Of a stretch of DNA of 6,894 bases, positions 4,853 to 6,894 are shown piece after piece. A program made the position numbers and the translations under genes. The notes under the pieces were generated by a model. It was not told the DNA's origin and did not search any database. It saw only the letters and a program-made list of their open reading frames with translations. Each line of letters starts with the position of its first letter. The first letter of the stretch is position 1. The stretch comes from JAMOBE01 sp039908285 (GTDB lineage: Bacteria > Pseudomonadota > Alphaproteobacteria > Rhodospirillales > Rhodospirillaceae): the NCBI GenBank assembly GCA_039908285.1, contig JAMOBE010000141.1, positions 1 to 6,894 on the forward strand. Direction: 5' to 3'.

Positions 4853-6424
4853 TTATTTTCTGCTCTTCAGGAAGTCATTGAGCATACGGTTCAACGTGTC
4901 GTCGATTGGCCCCTTGCCTGCGGCGTAGACCGGCTTCAGCCGTGCAAGAAGGGATCTCGGGAACTCGATCACGTGCACAACGTCGGTATCGGTCAGTTCG
5001 GTTTTTCCGTCGCCCGTTCTTTCAATGGATGACCTACTGTAATATTTTGTTGTTGATGATCCATCCAATTTCAAGTCAGGACAATATCCATCACCCCTGT
5101 ATGTAAGTACTTGCATGCCACCGAAATCTCTATCGTAATAAACAAGGAAGGAATACCCGTGCGAATACTTGTTATATCGCATTGATCCACCTGAATTAAT
5201 TATGCCCTTGGATCTCTCTCCACTCTGGTTCCCAGTGTAAATTAGGAGTCTGCTTTTCCAAGCCAGTCCCTTCAGGAATTGCTTCGACGACATGCTGCGC
5301 TCCTGATTGTCACGCATTACATGTGGATAATTCCACGGCAACGGCGCATTGCCATCGAGATAGATGTCCATCTGGCAGTCCACCTGCGACCAGCAACTCT
5401 CTTTTCGCCCGCTGTAGCCGCAGTTGAGATCGCCGATCGTGCTCATTCGCCAGGCGATGGCCAGGGCTCCCTTGAGGTCCGGCTCGATCCATTCGGCGGG
5501 CATGCGGTATTTCTCGGCGAATTCTGCGCTGTAAGCCCAGAGGAAGGGGTCGCGCACATAAGGCTTTCCGTGGAAGCGGTGGACATCTTCGTAGGACAGC
5601 CCGGTCCAATCGGAAACCTGACCGAGAAGTCGATCGGTGGTCTCCTTGCCGCCATGGTTGACGGTGGCGTAGATTTCCCTCAGTCGGCCGAGATAGCTCT
5701 CCGGGAATTCCATGACGTGCATTGTGGGGATATGCCCCTGCTGGGGGGCGCCTGCCTCTTCTGGGCGCACGAAAATCATGCTGGCCGGTCCGGCCGCATT
5801 GAGGTTGGGGCAGACTCCGGGTCCGACATACCCGATCAGCCCTACTCCCGGCTGATACTCGCGATCGAAATAGACGATGTCCGCCCGCTCTTTCGCCTGG
5901 TTGCCATAAACCAGCGCACCGCCGGAACTCATAACTCCTTTCGGTCGCGATGAATCACGAAGGTACCGACGGATACCCCTGGCGTTGGTGATATCGGGCA
6001 GGTGGGTCGTGGACGCGATGCCATCCCACATGTTGTCGCTCACCACCTCCGGGTAATTCCACGGCAGCGGCACCGAGGTGTCGTAGTAAACATCCATCTG
6101 GCAGGCGAGCGGCTTGCGACAATTATTCGCCTCGCCCTCGTTACCGCAGATGACGTTGCCGACGGTGGTCAGCCGCCAGGCTACACCCAGCACGCCCTTC
6201 AAGCCAGGTTCGATCCATCGCGCCGGCATGTCGAAGGTCTCGGCGAATTCCCTGGTGTAAGCCCAGGTGAACGGATCGACGATGAACGGCTTGCCGTTTT
6301 TGAAGGTGAAGCTGTCATCGTAGGCTGAAGGATTCTCGCCCCTCGCGGGCCAAGCCAAAACCAGCAGCAATGCGCAGACAAGCCATCCCCCTCCAACACG
6401 CCACTTCAAACGCCGCCCCCACAT
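4853..6424 (-). CDS. Sec-exported protein with two tandem four-cysteine domains, function unknown
   Basis: 523 residues. The ATG at 6424 is chosen for its strong ribosome binding site and the signal peptide that follows at once: basic n-region MWGRRLKWR, hydrophobic core around WLVCALLLVLAW, and an A-x-G cleavage motif after about residue 29. The mature protein is an internal duplication. Copy 1 runs from about 44 to 253 and copy 2 from about 286 to 501. Both copies share GKP(F/Y)..DPF.WAY, EFAE....MPA.WIEP.LKG, AWR..T.G, CQMD.Y.D, PLPWNYP, SSGG/NSGG, YFDR/YYDR, CP(N/D)L and HV(M/I)EFP. Four cysteines per copy align (93, 102, 108, 205 and 335, 344, 350, 448), so two disulfides per domain are likely, which suits a periplasmic or external location. 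I do not recognise a characterised family and see no catalytic motif. It lies between the HlyC-like and lipase-like genes, where a toxin structural gene usually follows hlyC. It could be an extracellular partner, an immunity-like or anchoring protein, or an acylation substrate; all of these are inference. Confidence 0.9.
   Translation of the reverse strand: MWGRRLKWRVGGGWLVCALLLVLAWPARGENPSAYDDSFTFKNGKPFIVDPFTWAYTREFAETFDMPARWIEPGLKGVLGVAWRLTTVGNVICGNEGEANNCRKPLACQMDVYYDTSVPLPWNYPEVVSDNMWDGIASTTHLPDITNARGIRRYLRDSSRPKGVMSSGGALVYGNQAKERADIVYFDREYQPGVGLIGYVGPGVCPNLNAAGPASMIFVRPEEAGAPQQGHIPTMHVMEFPESYLGRLREIYATVNHGGKETTDRLLGQVSDWTGLSYEDVHRFHGKPYVRDPFLWAYSAEFAEKYRMPAEWIEPDLKGALAIAWRMSTIGDLNCGYSGRKESCWSQVDCQMDIYLDGNAPLPWNYPHVMRDNQERSMSSKQFLKGLAWKSRLLIYTGNQSGERSKGIINSGGSMRYNKYSHGYSFLVYYDRDFGGMQVLTYRGDGYCPDLKLDGSSTTKYYSRSSIERTGDGKTELTDTDVVHVIEFPRSLLARLKPVYAAGKGPIDDTLNRMLNDFLKSRK
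4922..5569 (-). repeat. Tandem protein domain, copy 2 (residues 286-501)
   Basis: Second copy. It starts at GKPYVRDPFLWAY and ends at HVIEFPRSLLARLKPVYA. Cysteines at 335, 344, 350 and 448 align with copy 1. Between the third and fourth cysteines the protein diverges strongly from copy 1, and the DNA (5041-5280) falls to about 41% GC against about 60% in the matching part of copy 1. A short polar tail (GKGPIDDTLNRMLNDFLKSRK in sense) closes the protein. Confidence 0.88.
5666..6295 (-). repeat. Tandem protein domain, copy 1 (residues 44-253)
   Basis: First copy of the duplicated domain. It starts at GKPFIVDPFTWAY and ends at HVMEFPESYLGRLREIYA. Cysteines are at 93, 102, 108 and 205. The spacing of the first three (9 and 6) is identical in copy 2, and the copies are offset by 242 residues. 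GC content is about 60% over 5761-6000, close to that of the neighbouring genes. Confidence 0.88.
6338..6424 (-). other. Sec signal peptide coding segment
   Basis: Encodes residues 1-29 of the 523-residue protein. It has an Arg/Lys n-region, a core of about 15 hydrophobic residues and an Ala-Arg-Gly end before ENPSAYD. There is no lipobox cysteine at the cleavage site, so signal peptidase I is expected and the product should not be a lipoprotein. Confidence 0.8.
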
Positions 6425-6430
6425 CTCTGC

Positions 6431-6439
6431 CCTCCCCCC
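6431..6439 (-). promoter_or_regulatory. Strong ribosome binding site for the 523-residue gene
   Basis: The minus strand reads GGGGGGAGG followed by six bases (GCAGAG) and ATG at 6424. This purine-rich Shine-Dalgarno decides the start: the frame is open further upstream to 6856, but that extension is Arg/Pro/Gly-rich noise lying over the acyltransferase gene. Confidence 0.75.
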
Positions 6440-6447
6440 GCTGGCGT

Positions 6448-6894
6448 TCACGGCCGAGCCTCCGAGTCCTCCGTCTGCCGCGACTCGGCTGCAACGATCT
6501 CCACGCCCTCGAATCCCTTGCCGTCCGCCCGGGGGCGCAGGGCCTTCAGGGGGCGCTCCCGGAAGGCCTGGGTCTTGATGGAGCGGGCCAGGCCGTCGGC
6601 GCCGCCGAAGGGGGCCACCAGGTCGATGAGCCAGGCGCGATCGCCCGAATTCCAGTCGCCCGGGCGCAGGCGCGGCTGGCCCGACAGCAGGCGCGACTCG
6701 GCCTCCTCGTCGAGGAAGGCCCAGCTCGCGTAGGCATAGGGGGTGGCGCCGTTGACGAACAGGCGGAACTGGCGGGCGGTCAGGGCCGGCAGCACCAGCC
6801 ACTCCAGGTCGGCCAGGAACAGGTGCCGATGCGCCGGAGACCGCACCATCAGCCACGCCACATCGCCGAGCAGGCTCGCAAACGGCGAGTGCCC
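6448..6894 (-). CDS. RTX toxin-activating lysine acyltransferase, HlyC/CyaC family (5' end outside window)
   Basis: The 148 visible residues match the HlyC family (fatty-acyl-ACP:protoxin lysine acyltransferases, cytoplasmic, which activate RTX cytolysins by acylating internal lysines). Visible signatures in family order are LLGDVAWLMVRSPAHR near the N-terminus, ATPYAYASWAFL in the middle, and DWNSGDRAWLIDLVAPFGG. The SPAHR histidine and the Asp of LIDLVAPFG are 69 residues apart, the same spacing as catalytic His23 and Asp92 of E. coli HlyC (known family chemistry). The frame is open to the window edge. A GTG at 6861 is a possible start, but it would remove the conserved LLGD segment just upstream, so I place the true start beyond 6894, probably only a few codons away. 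The stop is TGA at 6450-6448, 23 bases before the next gene. The Glu/Arg-rich tail after about residue 125 is not conserved. The presence of this gene implies at least one acylated RTX-type substrate nearby. Confidence 0.93.
   Translation of the reverse strand, partial: GHSPFASLLGDVAWLMVRSPAHRHLFLADLEWLVLPALTARQFRLFVNGATPYAYASWAFLDEEAESRLLSGQPRLRPGDWNSGDRAWLIDLVAPFGGADGLARSIKTQAFRERPLKALRPRADGKGFEGVEIVAAESRQTEDSEARP

Noticed and set aside
6425..6856. N-terminal extension of the exported protein to a start at 6856 (667 residues)
   Set aside because: The extension is Arg/Pro/Gly-rich and overlaps the HlyC-like gene in another frame. The ATG at 6424 has a strong ribosome binding site and an immediate signal peptide.
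6859..6861. GTG at 6861 as the start of the acyltransferase
   Set aside because: The conserved LLGD-x-AW segment of HlyC proteins begins upstream of it and the frame stays open to the edge, so the real start is likely outside the window.

Overview
The window is GC-rich (roughly 60-75% in most of its length) and every gene I can support lies on the minus strand. They form one tight co-directional cluster read from the right edge (6894) to the left edge (1). The content, RTX proteins with a HlyC-type acyltransferase, points to a Gram-negative bacterium. The GC level and the style of the calcium-binding repeat protein suggest an alphaproteobacterium (Rhodospirillales/Magnetospirillum-like), but that placement is inference with low confidence.

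Layout in transcription order: (1) 6894-6448, a HlyC/CyaC-family toxin-activating lysine acyltransferase, missing only its first residues at the window edge. (2) 6424-4853, a 523-residue Sec-exported protein made of two tandem copies of a four-cysteine domain that I do not recognise as a characterised family. (3) 4814-4158, a 218-residue lipase-like alpha/beta hydrolase with a GHSWG nucleophile elbow and no export signal. (4) 4155-1, at least 1385 residues of a giant RTX protein whose C-terminus lies beyond the left edge. Intergenic gaps are 23, 38 and 2 bases, so one operon is likely. There is no gene-free stretch above 300 bases, and I see no tRNA, rRNA, CRISPR, IS element or convincing terminator or promoter.

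The RTX protein is modular. It has a hydrophobic Gly-rich start, a beta-rich region with a DG/NG-Y repeat flavour, a helical segment, a Pro-rich linker, a complete Hint (bacterial intein-like, pretoxin-HINT type) domain from Cys627 to His757-Asn758, a run of five DxDxDG calcium loops, and then RTX nonapeptides from residue 974 to the window edge. The nonapeptides are organised in a 95-residue higher-order repeat. I translated the frame codon by codon: it stays open for 1385 codons, with no stop and no frameshift. The long plus-strand and other minus-strand open frames here (Pro/Ala/Ser-rich or Arg/Gly-rich) are compositional shadows of it.

Working model (inference): the acyltransferase modifies an operon-encoded protein, the RTX tail directs type I secretion and folds on calcium outside the cell, and the Hint domain cuts the N-terminal part off the RTX carrier. 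The lipase-like module would be the enzymatic head, either made separately by translational coupling or originally fused to the RTX protein and now split by a stop codon. The Sec-exported two-domain protein sits where the toxin structural gene normally follows hlyC and is the least explained part.
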